Positions 9,925 through 20,533 of a stretch of 64,000 nucleotides of DNA are shown in pieces. The position numbers and the translations under genes were made by a program. The stretch spans positions 744,001 through 808,000 of the forward strand of contig WTXI01000012.1 in NCBI GenBank assembly GCA_022376515.1, in the 5' to 3' direction. The first letter of the stretch is position 1; every line of letters starts with the position of its first letter. This stretch comes from Lactifluus volemus (lineage: Eukaryota > Basidiomycota > Agaricomycetes > Russulales > Russulaceae). Under the pieces are notes generated by a model that worked only from the letters and a program-made list of their open reading frames with translations, was not told the DNA's origin and ran no database searches.

Positions 9925-10027
9925 CCGACTTTTCGAGCTTGTCAGGGCTTGTTAGGGCTTTTCTTGCTTGTCAACAAGCTGACAAGACCCGACAAGCTCA
10001 ACAAGCTTGACAAGTTGACAAGTTACG
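9925..10027. repeat. Left subterminal repeats of CATCAG element 2
   Basis: Dense direct and inverted copies of CTTGTCA, ACAAGCTT and GACAAG. The same vocabulary fills 13100-13300 at the right end, including a short tandem CTTGTACAAG palindrome. Candidate transposase-binding array by analogy. Confidence 0.7.
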
Positions 10028-10747
10028 AAAAATGTATTTTAACTACTGTACTAGTTGCACATGCGCGCTCGAATATAGTGACAAACGAGACGTTTTTACA
10101 ATGAGAAGTGAGTCACGCTGTCGGGGTCATATGGCAGCTGTATACAGTGTACTTGTGCCATCTCACAACTGGCCTCCACGAACGAAAGAAGATGGTGCAG
10201 GCACTACCACGCCATTTGGTGGGCTGGTGCGGGACATACGCAGGGGCAGAACTACTACTTGCGGGACGAAATGCAGGCGCAGCGATGAAATCAAACGGAA
10301 CATTAGATAGTACATGGGACGATAGAAGACTCCGCCGCTTCATACCTCATGACTTGATGTGTTCCCTTTTGGCGGAACCCCATCATTCAGAATACATGGC
10401 ACACAACCAATTATCCGGGGAAGCGGGTGCGGAATTCCCCCACATCAAGTGCCCGACCCACCTGGTACTAAAATCGAGGTGCTTGGTGGAAACGAGAGGC
10501 TCGAGGATGGACGGGACGGACTGCGCAGCCGCCGAGCCGTGGGGGGCCAAGGAAGGCGGGGGCGAAGAGGGCATGGACCAGAGTTTGGCACCGGTCAAAC
10601 AGTTGAGGGCATGAAACTTGCCATCGACGGACGCTACGAGGACGACATTGAGGAGTTCGAGGGGGTTGTCGTCGTTTGTGGAGTGACCGAGGGGGGAAGG
10701 AGGTGGAGACCGTTGAGACTATTTTGGTAAACGTCAGGACGGAGAGG
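10028..10747. other. Unassigned interior of CATCAG element 2
   Basis: A plus-strand frame is open at 10108-10614 (168 codons from ATG) but has no recognisable motif, and antisense frames are open over the same stretch. It could be a captured exon or chance. No gene is called. Confidence 0.35.
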
Positions 10748-11590
10748 AATGATACCGATGACCGCCCCGCATCACTCTCGGGCGTACGCGCGCTCGCACC
10801 ACCAGTTCGTCTCAACGACCCACCCACCAACACCGACCCCTAGCACGCCAAAAAAAACCGCGCCGGGAGAACTGGGCGTGCGCCCTAGTAAAAGTTCGAT
10901 GCTGGATCGCGATGCGCTACCGATACTGTGTGTGAAGCTCTGTGCCCGCATGCGGCTCGGCGCGAGCGACACGCTAGCCGCTGAGACGTGGGAATTGCAT
11001 CGAACTGTGCCGCGAGAGTGAGTGAGATCTGAATGCGCCGCTGATCCTAGCGAGCGAAGCCGCACTGCAGTTCCGCGAGCCGAGAAGGGAGGCTCTCGGA
11101 CCTGGCTGTGACGAAGGTGAAGACAAGAGACCGACTGAATCTCCGCGCTCGTGGGCTTCGAGCGAGCTATTGTGTAGCGATTGACCTGAGTGTAGCGGGC
11201 AATATTCTTTGCGGTCTGATTCTGGTAATTCTAAGCTGAAGAGCAGATGTTGATGTGATGAAACGGGGACTCACGAAAGCGCCAGAACCGGGTACTCTGT
11301 GGGTGTCGAGATTCGGGAGCTTTGCGACCTCAATTGACGCCAAAATAAAAGAAAAAAAAACTCACTCAATCAAGATAAAGATAGCATTAATGTCAAGCAA
11401 GGTTTGAATTGGGACTTGGCAAAGAGGAGGAGAGGAAAGAGGTAACAGTGGCGAGACTTCCAGGACAGATTGCGAAAGAGTTCGAGGTGCAATCCGGGTG
11501 CGCGACACTTGGGCGGCTGCGCGATGACGGCACGAAGGCGGAATCCTCTCTCAAAAAGAATAAAAGGAACACATTTACATGGATAGCAAG
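10748..11590 (-). pseudogene. Captured, rearranged fragments of the polytopic membrane gene
   Basis: From 10748 to about 11252 the sequence follows the C-terminal coding part of the minus-strand membrane gene (compare 21060-21690 and 46270-46900), with a deletion of roughly 85 bases near 10850. At 11255 it jumps to the sequence around an upstream exon (GATGAAACGGGGACTCAC, also at 23336), jumps again after 11285, and from about 11360 to 11590 follows the exon that encodes the first membrane segment (compare 34540-34760). Order and orientation match the gene, but the middle is missing and frames are broken. This is a host gene copy carried inside a transposon. Confidence 0.8.
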
Positions 11591-13037
11591 ACATTTCGTG
11601 GGAGTGCTTGGGGTGCAAGCCTAGGACGATACTTAAGCGGGTCTGTGATGGCTGAGGTCATCCTGCTACAAGCCCATTGATATGTAGCAAGTCACAATGC
11701 TCAAGAGTCGCAAGTCTCCTTTGAGAGTCATGTGAGGACAGAGGGAGGAGGGGAGCTGCCACCTAGGGAGGAGAGGGTATGAGAAAAAAAAAGAGACAAA
11801 CGGTACATTTGCATACCTGGATGGGTGGCGAATTGGAATGAAGCAGAAATGAAAGGAGCATTGGGCTCTACCTGGTCACATTTGCAGATGAGAATGTTGT
11901 CAAGATACATTTTAAAGCCGGGCATATGTCTGAGATGAGACGAGACGAGTGAGTGTCGACTTGGACAAAAAAAATCGAACAAGTTCTTCCTTTGTTATTA
12001 GGTTTGTATTAGTCAGGTTGAATTTGGAGCGGACTTGAAATTATTTTTTTTTCCCTCACTTATTTCGTCCGCATGACTGCCTAGTTTCAACCCTCATATC
12101 CCCGCGCTAGTGAAATTCTTTAAGCTTGTCATACCTGAGTGGTATTATTCTACAGTGGGTATTCTATCTAGTTTTTATTGTCATTGGCTGTTTACTGACC
12201 ATTCATCTGCCTCTGGCAACTCCCCCACACACGCGTTCCCGCCCGACACCGCCACGTCAACAGACGACCTCTTCGTTGGTGGTCGTAAATGCATTAGCTG
12301 CATACCTACGAGATCCCGGGAGTGTGCTTGGATGCCATGTAACGACTTGATATTCGGTTCGTGTCAAATGCTGAGCGTTGCCAAAAAAAAAGACAGAGAC
12401 AAAAAAAACTAAATATGTGGGACAGGAGGCAAGCCCAAACGCACGGTTTCTTCGAGCCAGATGTTGAGGCTCCTGAACTCACACGACGCGTCACTCTCCA
12501 GCGTGAGCAAGTTCTCGACGCCACGTTGTGATGTGGCCAATGCCCCGCCGCCTGGGTCGCTGCCACCTCCCCAACTTGTATCGCCGCCGCCTCCCTTCAT
12601 TTCGACGCTGTCGTCCATGGCCGTGGGTGAATGGGGCGCACTAGATGTGGTATGTGCGCTTTGTTTGGATCAACTGGCACGATTGATGCACAGAGTAGGG
12701 ACCGCGGCGAATCGGTGAGCGAGAATGCAAGCGGGATCACGGATGATACATGTCCTGTGGGGGAGGCCTAAGCCGTGACAATGGCCTTTGGTAAGAATCG
12801 CGAATGGAATGATTGAAATCTCTCTCCTAGCGCTGCTGAGAGCACGGTGAACGCAAATGTGAATGTGGGGGGTGCTCGCGCCCATTTCGTTGTGGACAGA
12901 ACGGGGGGAGTGGGAACGCGTGCGGGTGTGAGTGCGGAGAAGCTGCCCACCATTCATGTGTGAGATGGCGGTGTGGGCTGAGGCTGTGTTGACATATTCC
13001 AGGATTATCATTGGTGGTGAGAGAGCTGGAATGCACT
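11591..13037. other. Unassigned right interior of CATCAG element 2
   Basis: No recognisable gene. Two stretches may be captured exons: a hydrophobic frame at 12126-12350 on the plus strand whose first 30 residues would form a membrane helix, and a Pro/Ser-rich frame at 12461-12718. Both are short, lack clear splice context and are reported only as open sequence. Confidence 0.35.
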
Positions 13038-13090
13038 GATTAGCTTCATTTTTGTACCCCTAGTATAGAAATGATTTAATAAACAGTGCC
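13038..13090 (+). terminator. Shared 3' module with poly(A)-like signal, copy 2
   Basis: Contains GCACTGATTAG, TTTTTGTACCCCTAGTATAG and TTTAATAAAC followed by a T-run, matching 5860-5912 over about 50 bases with few differences. Its position just inside the right subterminal repeats is the same in both elements. Confidence 0.5.
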
Positions 13091-13099
13091 ACAATTTTT

Positions 13100-13305
13100 T
13101 GGTTTTGACCTTGCCAACTTGTCAGCTTGCCAGCTTGTGAACTTGTCAGTCTTGTCAGTCTGGTTCAAATGAAAATTATCTGAACTTGTCAAAAATTGGA
13201 CGTTGCTTGTCAAGCTTGTGACTTGTCAACTTGTCAGGCTTGTCACGGCTTGTACAAGCTTGTACAAGCTTGTGCAAGCTTGTACAAGCCGTGACAAGAA
13301 AAACG
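13100..13305. repeat. Right subterminal repeats of CATCAG element 2
   Basis: CTTGTCA, CTTGTGA and CTTGTACAAG words in direct and inverted orientation, mirroring 9925-10027 at the left end. Confidence 0.7.
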
Positions 13306-13319
13306 TGATCTTCCTGATG

Positions 13320-13362
13320 TTGCTGCATGCACAGGTTGAGGGTTCAAATCTGCCAATGTGCA
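13320..13362 (+). repeat. SINE-like copy 2, right half (B box)
   Basis: Contains GGTTGAGGGTTCAAATC, including a Pol III B box with one mismatch to consensus, followed by GTGCAATT as in copy 1. It continues the A-box half that ends at 9899. Confidence 0.62.
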
Positions 13363-13664
13363 ATTTTATTTTTCTGACCCGCAGCTAAACCTGCGGGAAA
13401 TCCCGTACCCCAGGCACGGGTACGGGTTTTCCCGGGGTACGGGTACGGGTACCTCTGGAGATACCCCAGGGTTACCCACGTCCATCACTACAGGGCAGGG
13501 CCGGCCCTAGGGCCAACCCTAAGGGCCGGTCATAAAACTCTCTGGCCCTGGCCCTGGAAATAAGGGCAGGGCCACCCTGGTGCTGGCTCGGCCCCTCAAG
13601 GGCCAGCAATTTGCTGGCCCGGCCCTAGGGCCAACGAGGGCCGGCCTGGCCCCCGGACAGTCTA

Positions 13665-14252
13665 GAACTCAGAACATGGGCAAAGATGAGGTGAGGAAAA
13701 TGTAAACGTGAAAGCAGGTCTTACAGGACGGGTCACCAAGATTTCGATGTGTAAAGCGAAACATAGGCAGACTTGCAATGGCGCCGTGCATTCAAGCAAT
13801 CCAGTCTGCTGGAACCAAGTTATCATCCCAATTTTCGGCTCTGATACGAACCACTTTCATCACCAATACAACCATTTGAACCAGCACCAGCACCAGTACA
13901 GCCATACTAGAACCTTGCGATTCTATTCTCATGAGGTAGACAAAGTGTTGCATCGATTTGCGTTCCCTAATGACAGTGAATGGTGCGATATCTGTCTGTG
14001 TATGTACCAAGCAGCGATGTCTGCAGGTACAGTATGTGTGGTTGGGTAAGGGTTATAAAATACAGAAAACCTCCTGCTACATAACTTCTGTACTCTTTGT
14101 CGTCACCAGTAGCGCTATAATACCTGGCCAGAGCTGAGAATGAATCACTTTCCAAAAATTGTTGGGCTGTGCACCTGAACCCTAGTATAACTGCCACCTA
14201 TCTCGAAGCCTGATTCCCCGTCGCTCAACTACTTTCCTACTATTCCCCTCAG
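13665..14252. promoter_or_regulatory. Upstream region of receptor gene 1
   Basis: Contains a decayed minus-strand relic of the membrane gene's second exon (about 13675-13770) and a CACCAGCACCAGCACCAG stretch near 13881. The leader from 13900 to the ATG is conserved in all four units and ends in a pyrimidine-rich tract before AGATG. Only this unit has a TATAAAA word (14054-14060), about 195 bases before the start; the other units have unrelated bases there. Promoter function is inferred from position. Confidence 0.45.
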
Positions 14253-17200
14253 ATGTCAAGCTCTATACCAACACCACCTCATGGCTCAATGTCCTCCACA
14301 ACACCTTCCTCTTCTAACTTTCACTTGATCTCCAAGGCCTTGTCCGACTACGCAAAGCAGACCGACATAGATCTCACAAAAAAACCCATTCGCTGACCAG
14401 TTTCACAGTTGTGACTCTGCCGAGGCTATTTCCCAGCTACTTCAAGACAGAGTAGAGGCATTCAATGCTTATCGAAACGAACATCGCAAATTGATCAAGT
14501 GCCTCAACCCCGTATTCCAGTTCCTCCATGCATTCAAGTTCTCTACCACCCTTGGCGATGCCGTGAGCAAACATGCACCAAGTGGATCCTATTTTTGTTA
14601 TAACTTTACGCTTCAACCTTCAGGTACCATTTCCACCTGCGAAAGCAGTCTTTGTCGGCATCGATGTCCTCCTCCAAGTATAGATCTCCTTCACCTGTCT
14701 TGAAATCCTCCTCATATCTGAATCAATCAGGCAGCCTCCAGTGTCAGTGCAAGCTATGATGCGCTCGTTCAAATCTTTGACCGCGTCGGCAATTTCCTCA
14801 AACGCCTCCAAATTTATGCCAAGATCCCTTTTACACCACCGATGATCGATATCATCGTTCAGATCATGCTCGAAATACTCTCCGTTCTCGCCCTAACAAC
14901 GACGGAGATAAAGCAGGGTCGTTTCAGTAAGCAGACTCCCCCTCCAAAATTCACATTTTCTAGACATCCTGCAGAGAAATTTGTAAAGAAAATATTTCGA
15001 GAGAGCAAGATTGAAACTGTGTTACAGAAACTGGCCCAACTCATCGAAGAGGAAACCCGCATGGCCGCAGCCCTGACGATGCAAGGGGTCCTAGAAAGCA
15101 GTGCTAAGGCGGATATCAACGGTACGCAACACTTGCATGACCGCTTGCTTGATGTCCTGAACTGTAGTCCTGTTAGACAAGAGGACATCAATAAAAGACA
15201 TCTTGTCTTGGCTTTCCCCTCCAGATCCATCGAAAAATCACATCATTGCGCGCGAACATTGTCACGACGGGACAACCACGTGGTTTGTTCAGGGTGTCTT
15301 TGAGGAATGGAGATCGACAGGATCCCTGTTGTGGGTCCATGGTAAACGTGGGTCGCTGTCCGAGTTGTATTCCTACTCCTGCTGATGGTTGCTTATGACC
15401 CAATCACGTAGCGGGCTCAGGGAAGAGTGTGTTGTGGTATGTGTCATACTAATTACGTCATGTCAGCCTTATCAACATCATCAACCAAGCTCTATGATTG
15501 TTGAAGCAACGAAAGCCATTTCCGACGCCGAGTCAGCCCTGACGGCATATTACTATTTCGATTTCCGAGATACCGCAGAGCAAGGCATCCGTGGCCTACT
15601 CACGTCGCTCCTTACCCAGCTCAGCACCAAATCCGATCGCTGCGGCAGCATTTTTTCCGACCTATATTCGAAGCACGACTCTGGATCACGGCAGCCTGTT
15701 AATAACGTTCTCAAGCAATGTTTGGTGGAAATGCTGCAACTCCCAGAAAGTCCCACAGTCTACATTATCGTGGATGCCCTGGACGAATGTCCAAACACAT
15801 CAGGAGTCGAGTCCCCTCGCGAACACGTCCTGAAGCTTGTAAACGAACTTGCCAGCTTACGTCTCACAACTCTTCGTCTATGTGTTACGAGCCGTCTCGA
15901 ATCCGATATCATACCTACTCTTGAGCCTTTGGCTTCCCACGTTGTGTGTCTTCGTGACCAGGCTGGACAAAAAGAGGCCATCAGCGACTATGTCAAATTC
16001 GTTGTCGATTCCGACAAGAGGATGAAGAAATGGAGAGTGGAAGATATAAAACTGGTCATTGATACGCTTGTGAGAAATGCTGACGGAATGTAAGTTGTCT
16101 GCACCACACGACCCGGCAAGTTGTTCATGTGACACGTACAGGTTTCGGTGGGTTGCTTGTCAGCTAGAAATGCTGCGGCAATGCTTTCCAGCAAGTCTCC
16201 GGGATGCTCTGCATAAATTACCCAAGACCTTGGACAAGACGTATGAGCGGATTCTACTAGGGATCGAACCAGGAAACCGAGAATATGCCCATCGGCTCTT
16301 GCAATGTGTTGCTGTGGCCGTTCGCCCTCTTCGCGTTGAAGAGCTCGCGGAAGTTCTTGCCATTCACTTTGAGGCTGGAAAGCCCCCTGAATATCATCCC
16401 GGTTGGTCCCTGGAGGATGCTTACGAGGCTGTTCTATTCGCTTGCTCAAGTCTAATCTCGGTTGTCAGCGTTAATGGATCACGGATCGTCCAGTTTTCCC
16501 ATTTCTCCGTCAAGGAGTTCTTAACATCCGATCGCCTTTCCCAAGACCTCTCCCGCTATCGTATTTTCCTCCAGCCTGCACATACAATTCTCGCACAGGC
16601 CTGCCTCTGCGCGCTGCTCCGACTAGATGACGAAGTCGACAAAGACAGCATGACAAAATACCCACTTTCCATCTATGCCGCACAGCACTGGGTCGAGCAT
16701 GCTCGGTTCGAGAATGTGTCGTCCAGCATTCAAGAACTTATGGAGCACCTATTTGACCCTGACAAACCACACTTCGCAACATGGGTGTGGATATACGACA
16801 TAGATCAGCCTTGGGATTGGGTGAAACACATGTCGAGCGAACACCCATCGCAACCCGAAGCACCCGCGTTGTATTATGCAGCGCTGTGTGGTCTTCATGT
16901 CGTTCTGAAGCACCTGATCACGAGCTGTCCTCAGGACATCAATTCCAAGCGAGGCACCCATGGCACTCCACTCCATGCTTCCCTGTTGAAGGGTCATTTC
17001 GAGATCGCACTGGCATTGCTTGAGCACGGTGCTGACGTAAATGCCCACAACCATTGGAGCATGAGTCCGTTGGGTGTCGGGTCAGACAGGGAACGTCATG
17101 ACATTGTGGGATTTTTATTGAACCTGTACGCAAATGACAATATAAAAAATAACCGCGAGGCCCCAATGACCGCACCGTCAACGAATACAGCATCCAAAGC

Positions 17201-19619
17201 TGGTCGAATATCGGGGTGGTCAGGCGTACTAGATGTAAACCCACATGACGATCGTGGTCGGACCCCATTGATCTCAGCTTCGATGGCTGGCTCTCTGGAT
17301 ATTGTGCAACTTCTCCTTCAGAATGGGGGTGCTGTCAACTCCTGTGACAAGGAAAAGTCGACCCCATTGATGCAAGCTACCTTATGGGGCCATCGGCACA
17401 TTGTGCAGCTGTTACTCCAGAAGGGTGCCTCTGTCAACTCCCGTGACAATAAAGGTCGGACCGCATTGGAATTGGCTTCGCAATACGGCCATCGGGACAT
17501 CGTGCAATTGCTACTCAAAAATGGGGCTAGTGTGAACTCCTGTGACAATGATGGTATAACCCCATTGATGTCAGCTTCCCGATTCGGCTATCGGCATATC
17601 GTGCAGCTTCTACTCGAGAATGATGCTACTGTCGACTCTCGTGACAATGAAGGCTGGACCCCATTGAAATCAGCTTCGCGATACGGCCATCAGGACATCG
17701 TGCAGTTGCTACTCCAGAAGGGCGCCTTTGTCAACTCCCGTGACAATGAAGGCTGGACCCCATTGATGTCAGCTTCGTCTAATGGCCATCTGGATATCGC
17801 GCAACTACTACTCCAGAATGACGCTGCTGTCGACTCCAGTAACTATGAAGAGTCAACTCCATTGATAGAAGCTTCAGCATATGGCCATCTGGATATTGTG
17901 CTGCTGCTACTCCAGAATGGGGCTGCTGTTGACTCCCTTAACAATGAAGGTGAAACCCCATTGAAGTTCGCTTCGCGATGGGGTCATCGGGGTATCGTGC
18001 AGCTCCTACTCCAGAAGGATGCTGCTGTAGACTCCCGTGACAAAAAGGGCTGGACCCCATTGATGTCAGCCTCCCACAAAGGCCATGTTGATATCGTGCA
18101 GCTGCTACTCCAGAATGGCGCTGCTGTCGACTCCAGCGACAACGAAGGCTGGACCCCATTGATGGACGTTTCCATGGGTGGTCATCTGAATATCGTGGCG
18201 CTGCTAATTCAAAATGGCGCTACTGTCGGGTCCTCCGATAACAATGGCTGGACTCCGTTGAGGTCAGCTTCGCAATTCGGCCATCTAGATATCGTGCGAC
18301 TGCTGCTCCGGAACGGCGCGGCCGTGGACACCGGCAACAATCAAGGTTTCGTTCCATTACATTTCGCATCAGGAGGTGGACATTTCGATGTTGTAAAGGA
18401 GTTATTAGATCACGGTCCAACTGTCGACATCCGCTCCGTGCATGGAATAACTCCCCTGCACGTGGCATCTGCTGCCGGAGAACTCGGCGTTGCGCTCTTC
18501 CTGATTGAGCGTGGTGCAGACGTGAATTCGAGAGATGACATGGGCAGAACTCCATTACACTTCATAGCGGAATTCGGACACATCAATATCGCGCAAGTAT
18601 TACTTGACCCCGGCGCCAATGTATACACACCGTGCTCAAACATGTGGACTCCACTGCAGGTCACGTCAGCTAGTCGTTATTCTGACATTTCCCAATTCCT
18701 CATCGAGCATCGCGCTTACGTCACGGCCTATAAGGAGCACCTGGGAGCTGTGTTGGCCCCGCCAACGCAACTTGATATTGCGCTTTCGCAAGTCCAATGT
18801 CGACCAATTACAGAATTCAAAGATAGCGATGGTTGCACACCATTGCACGTAGCAGCACGAAATGGGCACCTTGATATTGTCAAACTTCTGGTCGATTTAG
18901 ACGCGGATGCCAACTCACGGAATGGCGATGAGAAGACACCACTGGACGTGGCCTTTACAAATGCGAAATGGGAGGTGGTGAGCTTCTTGGCGGAGCGGAC
19001 GGGAGTGGGAGACATGTATTATTTGGCCAGCACACTGGCACGCATGACCATGATACTGGATACCGGATCACAAAACACGGACTCGGATGTCATGAATCCA
19101 TCACCCAGTTCTGGGGAGAACCCAACGTCTCTTGACACCGAGAGGTCTTTGTTATTTACCGCATCCAAAGAGGGGAACCTCGACATGGTACGGTCGTTAC
19201 TCAGCCGTGGCGCGAATGTCAATGAACAAAACCATACACGTAAAGACACTCCGTTGCATGGTGCATCAGAAGAAGGAAGACTTGAAGTTGTGAAGTTGTT
19301 AATTGAACATGGTGCGGATGTGAACTCCCGGGACAGGCTTGGGTATACGCCGTTGCACAAGGCATCAGTCAACGGAGATTTGGATGTCGTGCGGCTATTA
19401 CTTGACCGTGACGCCAATGTGAACGCAAAGAAGCATGACCTCAGGACTCCCTTGCACATCGCAGTCATCAACTACCATCTCGAGATGGTCAAGCTGCTCC
19501 TAGAATGGGGAGCAAATGTTCATCTGCAGGATGATGAAGACAAGACGCCATACCAGCAAGCATTAAAGTACGGCCGGTCGGACATTGCCCGATTGTTGTC
19601 GGAGAATGGCGCGCATTAA
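14253..19619 (+). CDS. Goodbye-NACHT-ankyrin STAND receptor 1, one frameshift in exon 1
   Basis: Eight exons inferred: 14253-14562, 14624-14677, 14731-14926, 14975-15166, 15225-15347, 15412-15436, 15490-16089, 16142-19619. Exons 1-3 encode a Goodbye-type N-terminal helical domain of fungal STAND proteins, exons 5-7 the NACHT NTPase (P-loop GSGKSVL on the 25-nt exon 6, Walker B VYIIVDALDEC, a VTSR motif), exon 8 the post-NACHT helical region and about 25 ankyrin repeats. The family acts as cytosolic NLR-like receptors in which nucleotide-driven oligomerisation signals through the N-terminus. The one lesion is a run of seven A at 14378-14384 where units 2 and 3 have six and unit 4 reads ACAACA; it leads to a stop 11 bases later. 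With six A the model would be 1658 residues. It is either a very recent pseudogene or an assembly error. Confidence 0.85.
15412..15436 (+). other. 25-nt micro-exon carrying the P-loop (receptor 1)
   Basis: Flanked by introns 15348-15411 and 15437-15489 with GT-AG borders. The exon supplies GSGKSVL of the Walker A motif; the preceding exon ends with WVHGK and the split codon gives Pro. The same exon is at 40854-40878 and 55223-55247. Confidence 0.8.
17230..18350 (+). repeat. Homogeneous ankyrin array of receptor 1 (11 units of ~99 bp)
   Basis: Eleven consecutive 33-residue units of the type GWTPLMSASxxGHxDIVQLL, followed by eleven more diverged units and preceded by three. DNA similarity between units is high, so mispairing and repeat-number change are easy. 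Differences cluster at a few positions of the unit. Confidence 0.85.
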
Positions 19620-20533
19620 GGTATGATCCAACATGATTTCACAGTCATGCTGCTCAAATACATATCCAGTTGCAAACGTTACTTCAATTCACTGATTCTG
19701 GGATGGATGCGAGGGTAATGTACTACCACAACCAGTCATGGATGGCTTGCGCTGGTACAAGGTCAAATGACTCGAAGAAGGGTGTTATACTGCATTGGAA
19801 CATTCGGACGAGCGGGAGGGGGGGAAAGATGGCACTATGTACGATTGTCGTGGCAATATGTGTTAATCCCTTAAGCTACGGGTGCACTTCAGATCCAAAG
19901 TCTTGCCAGTGCGCGTGATACAGTATCACAACCAACGACACACGGAGCGTTATACGAAAAACATGGCCTCTGTTCTGGCCTTCATGACTCAAGGTAGATT
20001 GAAGAGCTGACATAATCATGATGGTCCGTAGTTCGATTGAAGGAAGAAAAATGAGGTTGAATATAAGCCGTCAGTTCAGTTACATGTGCAAGGATGTGAA
20101 TTAAGGTTCGGTCATCAGCGATCAATGCGACGGCAACGTCGTTGAGCATGAAGGTGTAAAAAGGGAACTCGGGTGGTGATGTTGGATGAAAGTATACGAA
20201 CTTGAAGCACATATATCTGTAGAAGGTTGTAAAGCATAAATGTTTCAGGGGAAGTTTAGTGGAGCGTCGTAAGAGGGGCGAGGGGAGTTAATGGCGTAAG
20301 TAGAAATGGTGACACAAGTGGCAAGTTGAGTAAGATTGAAGACGTTTGTAAACGTTGGGAGGAGGCATGACAAACTCTAACAGAGATATAAACAGCTAAA
20401 TACTTGCAGGACGGAAAGCGAGCATGAAAGATTGCAAAAAAAGAGACGTCTTGAGATTGAGAGCACAAAAAAAGGGGACAGCAATGGAGGAAACCGAGGG
20501 GGGGGGCGTCGTTTAAGGAGGCGTGGTGAAGGT
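19620..20533. other. Convergent intergenic region, unit 1
   Basis: Lies between the stop of receptor 1 and the stop of the membrane gene on the other strand, so it should contain both 3' UTRs. The sequence is conserved in units 2-4 (30581, 44766, 60011 onward). No convincing ORF; short open frames differ between units. No defined poly(A) signal could be assigned. Confidence 0.5.

Larger units (their letters stand above)
9900..13319. mobile_element. CATCAG-family element, copy 2, carrying host-gene fragments
   Basis: 3420 bp. The left end reads CATCAGTAAGATCAC and the right end, read inward on the other strand, CATCAGGAAGATCAC; the match continues through TTTTCTTG. The target duplication is TT (9898-9899 and 13320-13321). 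Subterminal arrays are built from CTTGTCAAG/ACAAGCTTG words. A 3' module at 13038-13090 matches that of the copia-inserted element. The interior contains rearranged pieces of the cluster's membrane-protein gene (10748-11590) and unassigned sequence. No transposase is recognised. It behaves like a gene-capturing, Pack-type non-autonomous element. Confidence 0.85.
8578..13490. mobile_element. Nested hAT-like element B
   Basis: Left terminus TAGTGATGGAC at 8578; the same sequence inverted ends at 13490. It is flanked by an exact 8-bp direct repeat CAGGGCAG (8570-8577 and 13491-13498), the duplication size of hAT elements. Subterminal regions are rich in GGGTAC/GGGGTA words (8590-8720 and 13390-13480). 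It sits near the right end of element A. Its own sequence, about 1.5 kb plus the SINE-like unit, contains no transposase, so it is non-autonomous. Confidence 0.88.
7270..13664. mobile_element. Outer hAT-like element A with nested insertions
   Basis: Terminal inverted repeats are a perfect 17-bp match, TAGACTGTCCGGGGGCC, at 7270-7286 and inverted at 13648-13664. Both ends continue into subterminal GGCCCTGGCC-type palindromic arrays (7287-7430 and 13495-13647). A YAG-start terminus with subterminal repeats is typical of hAT elements. A clean 8-bp duplication was not found, though GAACTC adjoins both sides. Without the nested element at 8578-13490 this element would be about 1.5 kb, so it is non-autonomous. 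No transposase is seen. Confidence 0.75.
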
